Shown here piece by piece: positions 27,419 to 35,075 of a DNA stretch of 64,000 nt. The translations under genes were made by a program, and so were the position numbers. Numbering within the stretch: the stretch's first letter is position 1; each line of letters begins with the position of its first letter. A model generated the notes under the pieces. It saw only the letters and a list, made by a program, of their open reading frames with translations, had not been told where the DNA came from and did no database searches. The stretch is from Bifidobacterium choloepi (GTDB taxonomy: Bacteria > Actinomycetota > Actinomycetes > Actinomycetales > Bifidobacteriaceae): contig NZ_VYSG01000002.1 in assembly GCF_010667615.1 (NCBI RefSeq), forward strand, positions 124,001 to 188,000, given 5' to 3'.

Positions 27419-28258
27419 CTATGCCAGAAACACCAAGGTTGCCCGCTGGGCTTCAATAATCCGGCGAATCAACCTCAGCAAGGTCGTCCTGGACTGGTCA
27501 GTGGACAAGTCGTCCTTGCAGACGTAGATAATCTGCCAGCCTGCCATCTTGAGGTCGTGATCGCGCTGAATGTCGCGGCGCATCTGCATCGTTTCGGCAT
27601 GATAGGAGCCCTGATATTCCAGACCGACTTTCAATCTGGGCCATGCAAGGTCGATCCGATAAGTTCCGCGGGGTGTCTTCACCTCTACATTGGGGACAAA
27701 ATCGTTCAGCCCGTTTCTCTTGAGCACGCCGTACAGGACGGCTTCCGGTGGTGAATCGGTCCCATTCACAATCCATTCGAGCGCCTTGCGGCAGCGCTGG
27801 CGACCATGAAAATGAGGGTTGTTCTCGACATACTCCTCGAGAGTCTCGACGGTGCACGCATGCAGCCTGCGATTTCGACAGGTCAGCGAGCATCCCAGCA
27901 CCGCCAGGTCCTCTTCCGTCATGCAGGTCGCCATCTGGGCCCATGCGACGACAGGCGTGACCACTTCATAATGTATTTCCTGCGGATCATGCTGGTCGAC
28001 CTCGATGGTGTCCATCGACGCCGACCACAAGTGGCTGACGGAGCCTCGCATGGCATGACGGGCATTACGTGTCGAAAATGCCAGATGCGGCGGCGATGAA
28101 GTAGCAGGACACGATTCCGGGATCGGGTACCCGTAGAATTCCATGGCCGAACGATGCGAAAACACCGGTGTGAACTTCGCGCGTCTCGCGAACGCCTCAA
28201 ATTCCGCCTTCATGCGCAGGTGCCGACTGATGGCCTCTTCTTCCATGATTGCACTCAT
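27419..28258 (-). CDS. DUF559 (Vsr-like PD-(D/E)XK) endonuclease-fold protein
   Basis: The 279-residue protein belongs to an actinobacterial family with an N-terminal AbiEi-like region (FSHRSAMEFYGYPIP, about 33-47) and a C-terminal DUF559 domain related to very-short-patch-repair nucleases. Candidate catalytic residues are intact: Glu in SPPEAVLYGVLKRNGL, Asp203 in YRIDLAWP, and Glu214 and Gln216 in LEYQG. The downstream RRDIQRDHDLKMAGW helix is also present. The function is unknown; a defence, toxin or repair role is inferred. It is AT-richer and uses codons less GC-biased than its neighbours, a sign of transfer. A TAGCGT -10 is 6 nt before the ATG. Two-hairpin repeats flank it on both sides. 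Confidence 0.8.
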   Translation of the reverse strand: MSAIMEEEAISRHLRMKAEFEAFARRAKFTPVFSHRSAMEFYGYPIPESCPATSSPPHLAFSTRNARHAMRGSVSHLWSASMDTIEVDQHDPQEIHYEVVTPVVAWAQMATCMTEEDLAVLGCSLTCRNRRLHACTVETLEEYVENNPHFHGRQRCRKALEWIVNGTDSPPEAVLYGVLKRNGLNDFVPNVEVKTPRGTYRIDLAWPRLKVGLEYQGSYHAETMQMRRDIQRDHDLKMAGWQIIYVCKDDLSTDQSRTTLLRLIRRIIEAQRATLVFLA

Positions 28259-28264
28259 GATCCC

Positions 28265-28270
28265 ACGCTA
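28265..28270 (-). promoter_or_regulatory. -10 element of the DUF559 gene
   Basis: On the minus strand TAGCGT lies 6 nt before the ATG at 28258, with no ribosome binding site, so a leaderless mRNA is predicted. Confidence 0.45.
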
Positions 28271-28318
28271 GATGGCAGAAAGACGCTGACATAATTCGCG
28301 GGAGACTTGTGGACGAAT

Positions 28319-28474
28319 GCCGCACTTTCCAGAGGAGCATTTGGAAAGTGCGAACGATTCTTCCGACATGATGCGGCACGAGAGTATTGGAGTGCCGGGA
28401 TTCCAGGGATTTTCTTATGCCTCGTCTCATGACGCTTCGCACTTTCCGGAGGGGCATTTGGAAAGTGCGAAGTC
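28319..28474. repeat. Two-hairpin repeat, copy 4 (156 bp, hairpins in direct orientation)
   Basis: Hairpins at 28320-28354 and 28435-28473 both read CGCACTTTCC...GAGG(A/G)GCATTTGGAAAGTGCG in the same direction, unlike the inverted pairs of the other copies. The spacer matches copy 3. It lies in the divergent gap between the DUF559 and GNAT genes, so it is upstream of both rather than at a stop codon. The rest of this 336-bp gap holds the two promoter regions and no gene. Confidence 0.8.
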
Positions 28475-28594
28475 CTCATTTCGGACCTGCCATGCGCGGA
28501 TACCCTCAACGGCGAGTACCGTCGACAGCGGCTGCAGGCACTGCAGCCCCTCTTTGAATTGAAGACATATTCGGCACATTCGGAAAGGAATGAC

Positions 28595-29146
28595 ATGACC
28601 AGCGAAACCCTGCGTCTCGTCGAGGCGAACGACAGCATTTCTCAAGACTTGAAGCAGGCGGTCCTGGCCGCCCGTGACTATTCGGTGGCCAGCGGCGAAT
28701 ATCTCGACGGCACCGCCGACCTGCAGGACTGCGCGAGTTTCGACGAATGGGTCGATTTCGAAGGTCGCGGACGGCGGGCGTACGGTGACGGCTACATGCC
28801 GTCGACGACGTTCCTGGCCGTCGCGACCGGCGACGACGGTGCCGAGCGGCTGGTCGGATTTCTCGACTTCCGGCATGAACTCAACGATTTCCTGTTCCGG
28901 TTTGGCGGCCACATCGGCTATTCGGTGCTGCCGGAAGAAAGGCGCCGGGGCTACGCCACGGCGATGCTCGACGAGGCGAAGGCCATCGGCCATGACTGGG
29001 GACTCGACCGCATCCTCGTCACCTGCGCCCGTGACAATGTCGCGTCGGCCAAGGTCATCGAGGCCAACGGCGGCGCCCTGGAAAACGAGGTTGCCGAGGA
29101 CGACGGAACCGTCATGAAGAGGTACTGGATCGAATTGGGGAAGTAA
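28595..29146 (+). CDS. GNAT family N-acetyltransferase
   Basis: This 183-residue acetyltransferase resembles the predicted YitH/COG3981-type group. The acetyl-CoA-binding motif A is GYSVLPEERRRGYATAMLDEAK (about 108-130) with the RRGYAT pyrophosphate loop. It is followed by ILVTCARDNVASAKVIEANGG, where the conserved Asn and the Glu-Ala-Asn-Gly loop are present. Substrate is unknown. GGAAAGGAA lies just upstream of ATG 28595, preferred over an in-frame ATG at 28559. It is a single-gene unit flanked by two-hairpin repeats, and its stop is 1 nt from the downstream copy. Confidence 0.85.
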   Translation: MTSETLRLVEANDSISQDLKQAVLAARDYSVASGEYLDGTADLQDCASFDEWVDFEGRGRRAYGDGYMPSTTFLAVATGDDGAERLVGFLDFRHELNDFLFRFGGHIGYSVLPEERRRGYATAMLDEAKAIGHDWGLDRILVTCARDNVASAKVIEANGGALENEVAEDDGTVMKRYWIELGK

Positions 29147-29147
29147 C

Positions 29148-29305
29148 GACTTCGCACTTTCCAAAGTGGCATTGGGAAAGTGCGAAGATTCTTCCCGGAG
29201 AGGGACATTTTCACAGGGTCATTTCTTCGGAAAATGAGTCCTTGGGGATGACGGAAAGAGGAAGACCTTCGCACTTTCCAAATGACCTTCCGGAAAGTGC
29301 GGAGG
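29148..29305. repeat. Two-hairpin repeat, copy 5 (158 bp)
   Basis: The left hairpin (GACTTCGCACTTTCC...GGAAAGTGCGAAG, 29148-29187) and right hairpin (CCTTCGCACTTTCC...GGAAAGTGCGGAGG, 29266-29305) are inverse copies with a 78-nt spacer that begins GATTCTTCCCGGA, a word shared with copies 3 and 4. It starts immediately after the GNAT stop codon. From 29306 to 29542 only the promoter region of the next gene is visible (TAGACT at 29448 is a candidate -10). Confidence 0.85.
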
Positions 29306-29542
29306 CCTTCCTTTTTCGCCTTGCGCGAGACCTTTTGGCGGCCGGGAATAGAACAGCCGGCCCCGCTATTGGTGTGGGTATTGTGAAAGCCGCCGGGTTC
29401 CAAGGCAACATCGAGGTTCATCTCCCAAGATGGGCCGGAAGCGGCGATAGACTTTCCATAGACTTGATCGCAGACTTGTCCGCATGCGGATGCGAAGGGT
29501 CGGGGGCGTCGGCACGACGGTCCCGGAATAGAAGGAGTCCAG

Positions 29543-30442
29543 ATGACGTATGGTCAGCAGCCGAACGGGAACGGCTCCCGGAACAACGGCTCGCCTCAGT
29601 ATTACAGCAATGGCAATCAGTACAATAACGGCCAGTACAACGGCAACCAGTACTACAACAACGGCTACCAGCAGGGCTACAACGGTTACCAGCAGCCGGG
29701 CTATGGCCAGCCGTACAACCCGTATGGCAACGGTGGCGCGCCGGTGGACACGCAGGCCGTCTACGCCCGCGAGCAGGCGCAGCGCGTCTCGGTGACGCGC
29801 GCCTATGGCGAGATGACGCTCGGCCTGCTGGTCACCGCCGTCGTCGCCATCCTGACGCAGGCTTCCGGTTGGTATCTCAGTTTTGCTGCCGCAACCGGCG
29901 GCATCGGTTGCTGGATCTTCGCGATCGTCCAGATCGGCCTGGCCATCTATCTGGGCGCCCGCATCATGCAGATGAAGGCGAGCACGGCACGCGTGATGTT
30001 CTATGTCTTCGCGGCGTTGATGGGCGTGACGCTGAGCACGATCTTCGTGGCTTATGATCTCGGCACGATCGGCATCACGCTGCTCGTCTGCGCCGGCTTC
30101 TTCTTCGTCCTGACGATGCTCGGCATGACGACGAAGATTAACCTGATGAAGTTCGGCACCGTGCTGATGGTCGGCCTGATCGTGCTGATCGTCGCGGAGC
30201 TGCTCATCTACATCTTCGCGCCGACGGCCACGAACCTCATGCTGATCTCCGCGCTCGGCGTCATCCTGTTCGCCGGCATGACGATCTATGACGGCCAGTT
30301 CACGAAGAAGATCTTCGCGCAGTATCGCAACGCCGACCCGGAGACGATCAAGAAGATCTCGATCATCTGCGCGCTGAACCTGTACCTTGACTTCGTCAAC
30401 ATGTTCCTCTACCTGCTGCAGATCTTCGGCGACCGTCGTTGA
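29543..30442 (+). CDS. Bax inhibitor-1/YccA family membrane protein
   Basis: The 299-residue protein has a low-complexity N-terminal tail (about 1-75) made of Asn, Gln, Tyr, Gly and Pro repeats (NGNQYYNNGYQQGYNGYQQP). Seven membrane helices of the BI-1/YccA (TMBIM) fold follow, with family motifs SVTRAYGEMTLGLL and, near the end, ALNLYLDFVNMFLYLLQIFG including the conserved Asp. Bacterial members are thought to act as pH-sensitive calcium leak channels or to modulate membrane proteolysis; the role here is unknown. AAGGAG lies 8 nt before the ATG. The tail is prion-like in composition and unusual in length. Confidence 0.88.
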   Translation: MTYGQQPNGNGSRNNGSPQYYSNGNQYNNGQYNGNQYYNNGYQQGYNGYQQPGYGQPYNPYGNGGAPVDTQAVYAREQAQRVSVTRAYGEMTLGLLVTAVVAILTQASGWYLSFAAATGGIGCWIFAIVQIGLAIYLGARIMQMKASTARVMFYVFAALMGVTLSTIFVAYDLGTIGITLLVCAGFFFVLTMLGMTTKINLMKFGTVLMVGLIVLIVAELLIYIFAPTATNLMLISALGVILFAGMTIYDGQFTKKIFAQYRNADPETIKKISIICALNLYLDFVNMFLYLLQIFGDRR

Positions 30443-30486
30443 CGGCGACCAGGAAATAGAAGGACAGAAGAACGATTCTTCCCGGT

Positions 30487-30514
30487 GCCCGCGTCCGCCC
30501 CCGGCGGCGCGGGC
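30487..30514 (+). terminator. GC-rich hairpin after the Bax inhibitor gene
   Basis: GCCCGCG and CGCGGGC form the outer stem of a GC-rich hairpin 45 nt after the stop. Just before it, GAAGAACGATTCTTC is a small inverted repeat matching the core word of the two-hairpin repeats. Confidence 0.5.
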
Positions 30515-30588
30515 GCCGCCGTTTGCGGCCGCAGGGCATTTTCCCGACGACTTTCAACCGTTTCCTAGCCGGATCGGGGTGCCCTGCG

Positions 30589-30594
30589 TACAAT
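30589..30594 (+). promoter_or_regulatory. -10 element of the small alarmone synthetase gene
   Basis: TACAAT ends 7 nt before GTG 30602. An ATG at 30593 overlaps the -10 and would therefore not be on a transcript starting at the expected position. Confidence 0.55.
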
Positions 30595-30601
30595 GGGGAA
30601 C

Positions 30602-31360
30602 GTGATACTTGACCGACAAAGCCGAATCAACAGCGCCGAGCTCCGGGCCCGCCTGAACCAACTCGTCAACCGTTTCGCACCCGACTCGGGGGAGACGCCG
30701 GGCGAGGAGGTCATCGACTTCATCAACCAGATGCAGGTCTACGAAGGGGCGATGTACGAGCTGAGCACGAAGCTCGAGATTCTCGACAGCGAATTCCAGG
30801 TGAGGTTCTCGCACGATCCGATCCATCACATGGAACGCCGCCTCAAGTCGGTCGACTCCATCCTCGAGAAGCTGCAGCGCAAGGGGCTGCCGGTCTCGAT
30901 CAATTCCATCCGCGACAACCTGTTCGACGTCGCCGGCATCCGCGTCATCTGCAACTACCGCGACGACGTCTACTCGGTCTCGAACTACCTGTCGGCGCAG
31001 AGCGACATCCAGGTCCTGCGCGTCAAGGACTACATCAAGAATCCCAAGCAGAACGGCTACCGTTCGCTGCACGTCATCTACGCCGTCCCGGTGTTCCTGT
31101 CGAGCGGCGCCCACTACACGCCGGTCGAGGTGCAGTTCAGGACCATTGCAATGGACTACTGGGCGTCGCTCGAGCATGCGCTGCGCTACAAGACCGACCT
31201 CGAGGACGACAAGTACGCCGAGCACGCGCAGACGCTGCTCGACTGCGCGCGTTCGCTGCAGAACGTCGAGACGCAGATGCAGTCGATCCACCGCGACATC
31301 AACGGCGCCCCGCAGGTCGCCGAGCCGCCGCACACGCACAGCGCCGTCCCGCTGAACTGA
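30602..31360 (+). CDS. Small alarmone synthetase (RelQ/YjbM-type GTP pyrophosphokinase)
   Basis: This 252-residue single-domain synthetase transfers pyrophosphate from ATP to GTP or GDP to make (p)ppGpp. The RelA/SpoT synthetase domain covers about 60-200 with [38 protein letters not shown] and the nucleotide-binding [23 protein letters not shown]. No HD hydrolase, TGS or ACT domain is present, so it is a short SAS rather than a long Rel protein. GTG 30602 fits a leaderless transcript; ATG 30593 would add three residues. It should tune growth under stress separately from ribosome-bound Rel. It is monocistronic, followed by miaB. Confidence 0.88.
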   Translation: MILDRQSRINSAELRARLNQLVNRFAPDSGETPGEEVIDFINQMQVYEGAMYELSTKLEILDSEFQVRFSHDPIHHMERRLKSVDSILEKLQRKGLPVSINSIRDNLFDVAGIRVICNYRDDVYSVSNYLSAQSDIQVLRVKDYIKNPKQNGYRSLHVIYAVPVFLSSGAHYTPVEVQFRTIAMDYWASLEHALRYKTDLEDDKYAEHAQTLLDCARSLQNVETQMQSIHRDINGAPQVAEPPHTHSAVPLN

Positions 31361-31458
31361 AGGCGCCGGTTCCGCTTCCCGCATCCGCCCCGACGCGGAG
31401 GAATCGTGCATGGCTTCCGCGGCGCCCCGCAAGGCCGCCGTCTGGGACGGCTGGCCGG

Positions 31459-31464
31459 TAGGAT
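31459..31464 (+). promoter_or_regulatory. -10 element of miaB
   Basis: TAGGAT ends 8 nt before ATG 31473 with no ribosome binding site, predicting a leaderless mRNA. Confidence 0.5.
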
Positions 31465-31472
31465 GGTCCGTT

Positions 31473-32921
31473 ATGAACGAAGAGATGATGACGGAAGAAG
31501 AGCGCCTGACGACGGTCGGCGACGAACGGGAGTCCGGCGACCGTGGCAACGGCGTGTTCTACGTGCACACGCTGGGCTGCCAGATGAACGTGCATGATTC
31601 CGAACGCATTGCCGGCGTCCTCGAGCAGGCCGGCTACGTTCCCGCCACCGAGGAACAGTACCTGACGCACGACATCGACCTGATCGTCATGAACACCTGC
31701 GCCGTCAGGGAGAACGCCGCCGAACGCATGTACGGCACGATCGGCCTGTGGGCCAAGATGAAGCGCGAGCGCCCGAACCTGCAGATCGCGATCGGCGGCT
31801 GCATGGCGCAGCTCGACCGCGAGAAGATCGCGCACAAGGCGCCGTGGGTCGACGCCGTGTTCGGCACGAAGAACATCGAATCGCTGCCACGGCTACTCGA
31901 GCAGGCGCGCATGACCGGCGAGCCGCAGGTCGACATCAACAACGACTTCAAGCATTTCCCGAGCGACCTGCCGGTCGACCGCGCCTCGCGTGTCTCCGAC
32001 TGGGTGGCGATCTCTGTCGGCTGCAACAACACGTGCACGTTCTGCATAGTGCCGACGACGCGCGGCAAGGAACACGATCGCCGCCCCGGCGACATCCTCG
32101 CCGAGATCCGGCAGTGTGTCGACGATGGCGCCAAGGAAGTGACGCTGCTCGGCCAGAACGTCAACTCGTTCGGCTACGGTCACGGCGACCGCTACGCGTT
32201 CTCGAAGCTGCTGCGCGCCTGCGGCACGATCGATGGTCTGGAGCGCGTGCGCTTCACGTCGCCGCATCCGGCCGCGTTCACCGACGACGTCATCGCCGCG
32301 ATGGCCGAGACGCCGAACGTCATGCACCAGCTGCATTTCCCGCTGCAGTCGGGTTCCGACAGGATTCTCAGGGCCATGCGCCGTTCCTACCGCACGTCGA
32401 AGTTCATGACGATTCTCGGCAGGATCCGCGAGGCGATGCCGGACGCCCAGATCTCCACCGACATCATCGTCGGCTTCCCGGGGGAGACCGAGGAGGACTT
32501 CCAGCAGACGCTCGACATCGTGCGCCAGGCGCGATTCTCGTCGGCGTTCACGTTCATCTACTCGCCGCGCCCGGGCACGCCGGCCGCCGAGATGGAACAG
32601 ATACCGTACGAGGTCTCGCTGGACCGCCTCAACCGGCTCGTCGCGCTGCAGGAGGAAATCACGGCCGAGGAGCTCGCGAAGTTCGAGGGCCGCGACGTCG
32701 AGGTGCTCATCACCGGCTCGACCGGCAAGAAGGACGCCGATACGCACCGCTACACCGGTCGCGAGCGCACCGGCCAGCTCGTCCACATCGGTGTGCCGGA
32801 CGGTTGCGAGACGCCGTCGATCGGCGACGTCGTCACCGTCACCGTCACGCACGCCGGTCGCCACAACCTGATCGCCGATCCCGACCTGGCCGCAGGACAG
32901 ACGTACGCAATCCGTCACTGA
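31473..32921 (+). CDS. miaB: tRNA-2-methylthio-N6-dimethylallyladenosine synthase MiaB
   Basis: The 482-residue radical-SAM methylthiotransferase adds the 2-methylthio group to i6A37 of tRNAs reading UNN codons. The N-terminal UPF0004 domain carries three cluster Cys in [18 protein letters not shown] and GGCMAQ. The radical-SAM cluster Cys are Cys184, Cys188 and Cys191 in [11 protein letters not shown]-terminal TRAM domain (about 415-480) follows. ATG 31473 is preferred over 31410 because a -10 element lies just upstream. miaA, which makes its substrate, begins 49 nt downstream, so the two steps of the modification are encoded together. Confidence 0.95.
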   Translation: MNEEMMTEEERLTTVGDERESGDRGNGVFYVHTLGCQMNVHDSERIAGVLEQAGYVPATEEQYLTHDIDLIVMNTCAVRENAAERMYGTIGLWAKMKRERPNLQIAIGGCMAQLDREKIAHKAPWVDAVFGTKNIESLPRLLEQARMTGEPQVDINNDFKHFPSDLPVDRASRVSDWVAISVGCNNTCTFCIVPTTRGKEHDRRPGDILAEIRQCVDDGAKEVTLLGQNVNSFGYGHGDRYAFSKLLRACGTIDGLERVRFTSPHPAAFTDDVIAAMAETPNVMHQLHFPLQSGSDRILRAMRRSYRTSKFMTILGRIREAMPDAQISTDIIVGFPGETEEDFQQTLDIVRQARFSSAFTFIYSPRPGTPAAEMEQIPYEVSLDRLNRLVALQEEITAEELAKFEGRDVEVLITGSTGKKDADTHRYTGRERTGQLVHIGVPDGCETPSIGDVVTVTVTHAGRHNLIADPDLAAGQTYAIRH

Positions 32922-32970
32922 CGGACTTGGCGCCCTTCGGGGAGGGAGCCGGGAGAAAGGATGTTCCATC

Positions 32971-33960
32971 ATGTCGTCGCAACCACGCGTCGTCTCGATT
33001 GTCGGGCCGACGGCGTCCGGCAAGACCGGACTCGGCATCGCCGTCGCGCAGCGCCTCGCCGCGCGCGGCGAGCGGGCCGAGATCGTCAACGCCGACGCCT
33101 ACCAGATGTACCGCGGCATGGACATCGGCACGGCCAAGGCGAGCGCGGAGGAACGCGCCGCCGTCAGGCATCACCTGATCGACATCGTCGAGCCGACCGA
33201 GACGATGACGGTCGCCTGGTTCCAGCAGCTCGCCCGCGACAAGATCGCCGAACTGCAGGCCGACGGCATCCGTCCGATCCTCGTCGGCGGCTCCGGCCTG
33301 TACGCCCGCGCGGCCATCGACGACATCTCGTTCCCGGGCACCGACCCGGACATCCGCAGGCGCCTCGAGGAACGCGAACGGACCGAGGGCGGCGCCGCGC
33401 TGTTCGCCGAACTCGAGCGGAAGGATCCCGAGGCCGCCGCGCACATGGATGCCCGCAACCCGCGTCGCACCATCCGCGCGCTCGAGGTCATCGAGTTGAC
33501 CGGCCGTCCGTATTCGGCGACGCTGCCGCGCTACCGCTACGTCATCCCGTCGGTACAGATCGGCCTCGACCTGCCGCGCGAGGATCTCGACCGGCTCATC
33601 GACCGGCGCACCGCGCAGATGATGGAAGACGGCTTCGTCGACGAGGTCGAGCGGCTGCGGCCGCGCCTGGGCCCGACAGCCGCCCGCGCGCTCGGCTACC
33701 AGCAGGTCGCCGACTACCTCGACGGCATGATGTCGCTCGGCGAGACGACGGCGCTGATCGCGCAGAAGACGAAGCGGCTCGCCCGCAAGCAGATGGGCTG
33801 GTTCGGCCGCGACCCGCGCATCCACTGGCTCAGCGCACTCAACCCGGCGCTCGTCGACAACGCGATGGCCGTCATCGACCACGCCGACGCCGGCGACTAC
33901 GATGCCATCGACGAGCGCGCCGACGACTATGTCCAGCATCACCTCGGCGAGCTCGAGTAA
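32971..33960 (+). CDS. miaA: tRNA dimethylallyltransferase MiaA
   Basis: This 329-residue enzyme transfers a dimethylallyl group from DMAPP to A37 of tRNAs, giving the i6A that MiaB then thiomethylates. It has the P-loop GPTASGKT (11-18), [19 protein letters not shown] with the catalytic Asp, [22 protein letters not shown] and the RNA-contacting [12 protein letters not shown]. The C-terminal [15 protein letters not shown] is normal. GAGAAAGGA lies about 12 nt upstream. The gene follows miaB in the same direction. After its stop comes a 110-nt stretch with several imperfect repeats of GTTCGG(G/A)(G/A)AGCG. Confidence 0.95.
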   Translation: MSSQPRVVSIVGPTASGKTGLGIAVAQRLAARGERAEIVNADAYQMYRGMDIGTAKASAEERAAVRHHLIDIVEPTETMTVAWFQQLARDKIAELQADGIRPILVGGSGLYARAAIDDISFPGTDPDIRRRLEERERTEGGAALFAELERKDPEAAAHMDARNPRRTIRALEVIELTGRPYSATLPRYRYVIPSVQIGLDLPREDLDRLIDRRTAQMMEDGFVDEVERLRPRLGPTAARALGYQQVADYLDGMMSLGETTALIAQKTKRLARKQMGWFGRDPRIHWLSALNPALVDNAMAVIDHADAGDYDAIDERADDYVQHHLGELE

Positions 33961-34058
33961 CGTTCGGGGAGCGTCCAAGCGACGTTCGGAAAGCGTCCGG
34001 GAAGCGTCCGGATATCGTTCAGGGAGCGATCGGGACCCCCGCGACGGGGGAATGCTGC

Positions 34059-34064
34059 TACACT
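34059..34064 (+). promoter_or_regulatory. -10 element of the Fic-like gene
   Basis: TACACT ends 7 nt before ATG 34072, predicting a leaderless mRNA. Confidence 0.55.
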
Positions 34065-34071
34065 ACACGAT

Positions 34072-34911
34072 ATGACTCCTGCGGAACGTGCGAGCGCAGT
34101 CGCATTTGCCATCCGGAACTGCGCACTGGAAGGGCTGGCGCCGTCCGACGGGATGATGGCGCTCGCCGCATCCCACGAGGCCGGCCATGCCGGCGTGGAC
34201 GCCTTGGTCGACTTCGCCCGGAACGAACGCGCCGAAGCGGACGCCACCGGCGATGTCGCCGGATCGTCCGCCGCCGGCAGGGAACACGCCGGCGGCGAGG
34301 GGGCCGCCAGCGGCAAGGCAGGTATCGACGCCCGCACCGTGCGCGCCGACCGCGTCTTCGCGAACACCGTCGCGCTCGCCGAACATGGCTGGAAGGGCAG
34401 CGGCGACCTCGACGAGCTCGTCGCCATCCACGCGGCGCTCTACGACGGCGTCTTCGCCGACGCCGGCCGCCTGCGCACCGAGGACGCGCCGCGCGTCGGC
34501 TCGTCGGCGCACGCCGCCGGCACGCCGATGTCGTTCTTCCCGGCCCAGCTCATCGAGACCGGCGCCGCGAACCTGTCGTCGCAGCTCGCCGAGCAGCGCA
34601 ATCTCAAGGCACTCGACCGTCCCGACTTCGTCCGGGCGCTCGCGACGATCTACGACGAGCTCGGCTACCTGCATCCGTTCCTCGGCGGCAACGCGTCGGT
34701 GCTGCGCATGTTCGCGAGCCGCCTGTCGCACTTCGCCGGCTGGGATCTCGACTGGGGCCTCGTGAGCCGCGACGAATACAGGGCCGCCAAGCAGCGCGCC
34801 TACGCCGGCGACACGGCCGGATTCGAGGCGATGTTCGACAGGATCGTGCGGCCGGCCAACCCGAGCCGCGTCTTCCTCGTCGCCGGCTGGGACCAGGGTC
34901 CGGCGCACTGA
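34072..34911 (+). CDS. Fic-domain protein with degenerate catalytic motif
   Basis: The 279-residue protein has a Fic/Doc-type fold: a dimer helix region, IHAALYDGVFADAGRLRTED (matching the conserved loop before the flap) and a Fic motif at 201-212, HPFLGGNASVLR. Active Fic AMP-transferases have HxFx(D/E)GNGRxxxR. Here the catalytic His201 and Asn are kept but the metal-binding acid is Gly and the second Gly-Arg is Ala-Ser, so AMPylation is doubtful. Residues 16-21 (NCALEG) resemble the inhibitory (S/T)xxxE(G/N) helix of class II Fic proteins without its Ser. A Gly/Ala-rich stretch (about 57-85) interrupts the N-terminal part. It is a single gene; partner and target are unknown. Confidence 0.7.
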   Translation: MTPAERASAVAFAIRNCALEGLAPSDGMMALAASHEAGHAGVDALVDFARNERAEADATGDVAGSSAAGREHAGGEGAASGKAGIDARTVRADRVFANTVALAEHGWKGSGDLDELVAIHAALYDGVFADAGRLRTEDAPRVGSSAHAAGTPMSFFPAQLIETGAANLSSQLAEQRNLKALDRPDFVRALATIYDELGYLHPFLGGNASVLRMFASRLSHFAGWDLDWGLVSRDEYRAAKQRAYAGDTAGFEAMFDRIVRPANPSRVFLVAGWDQGPAH

Positions 34912-34925
34912 CCGGGTCGCCGCGA

Positions 34926-34969
34926 CGGCACTGTGACGGCATTGTGGCGGTACTGTGATGGCATTGTGG
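34926..34969. repeat. Four 11-bp tandem repeats upstream of ftsK
   Basis: The unit (C/T)GG(C/T)A(C/T)TGTG(A/G) occurs four times in a row, alternating between two variants so that a 22-bp period is also visible. It lies about 105 bp before ftsK and 15 nt after the Fic gene. Function unknown. Confidence 0.7.
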
Positions 34970-35059
34970 CGTCGCCGCGTCGTCGTCATGAAGGCGCCGT
35001 CGCCGCCGAACCGTCACCAAACCGGCGAAACGAAGACTGGCGTCGGCGCCGGCAGCCGG

Positions 35060-35065
35060 TAGAAT
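35060..35065 (+). promoter_or_regulatory. -10 element of ftsK
   Basis: TAGAAT ends 10 nt before ATG 35076, giving at most a 3-4 nt leader. No ribosome binding site is visible. Confidence 0.5.
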
Positions 35066-35075
35066 CGTATCTGTT

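Noticed and set aside
27419-28258. DUF559 gene considered as the transposase of the two-hairpin repeats
   Set aside because: The fold is PD-(D/E)XK, not a transposase or Y1 (RAYT) fold. The association is kept only as a hypothesis in the findings.
21051-29305. Repeats considered as a CRISPR array
   Set aside because: The units are far apart, separated by genes, and consist of hairpin pairs with related, not unique, spacers. No cas genes are present.
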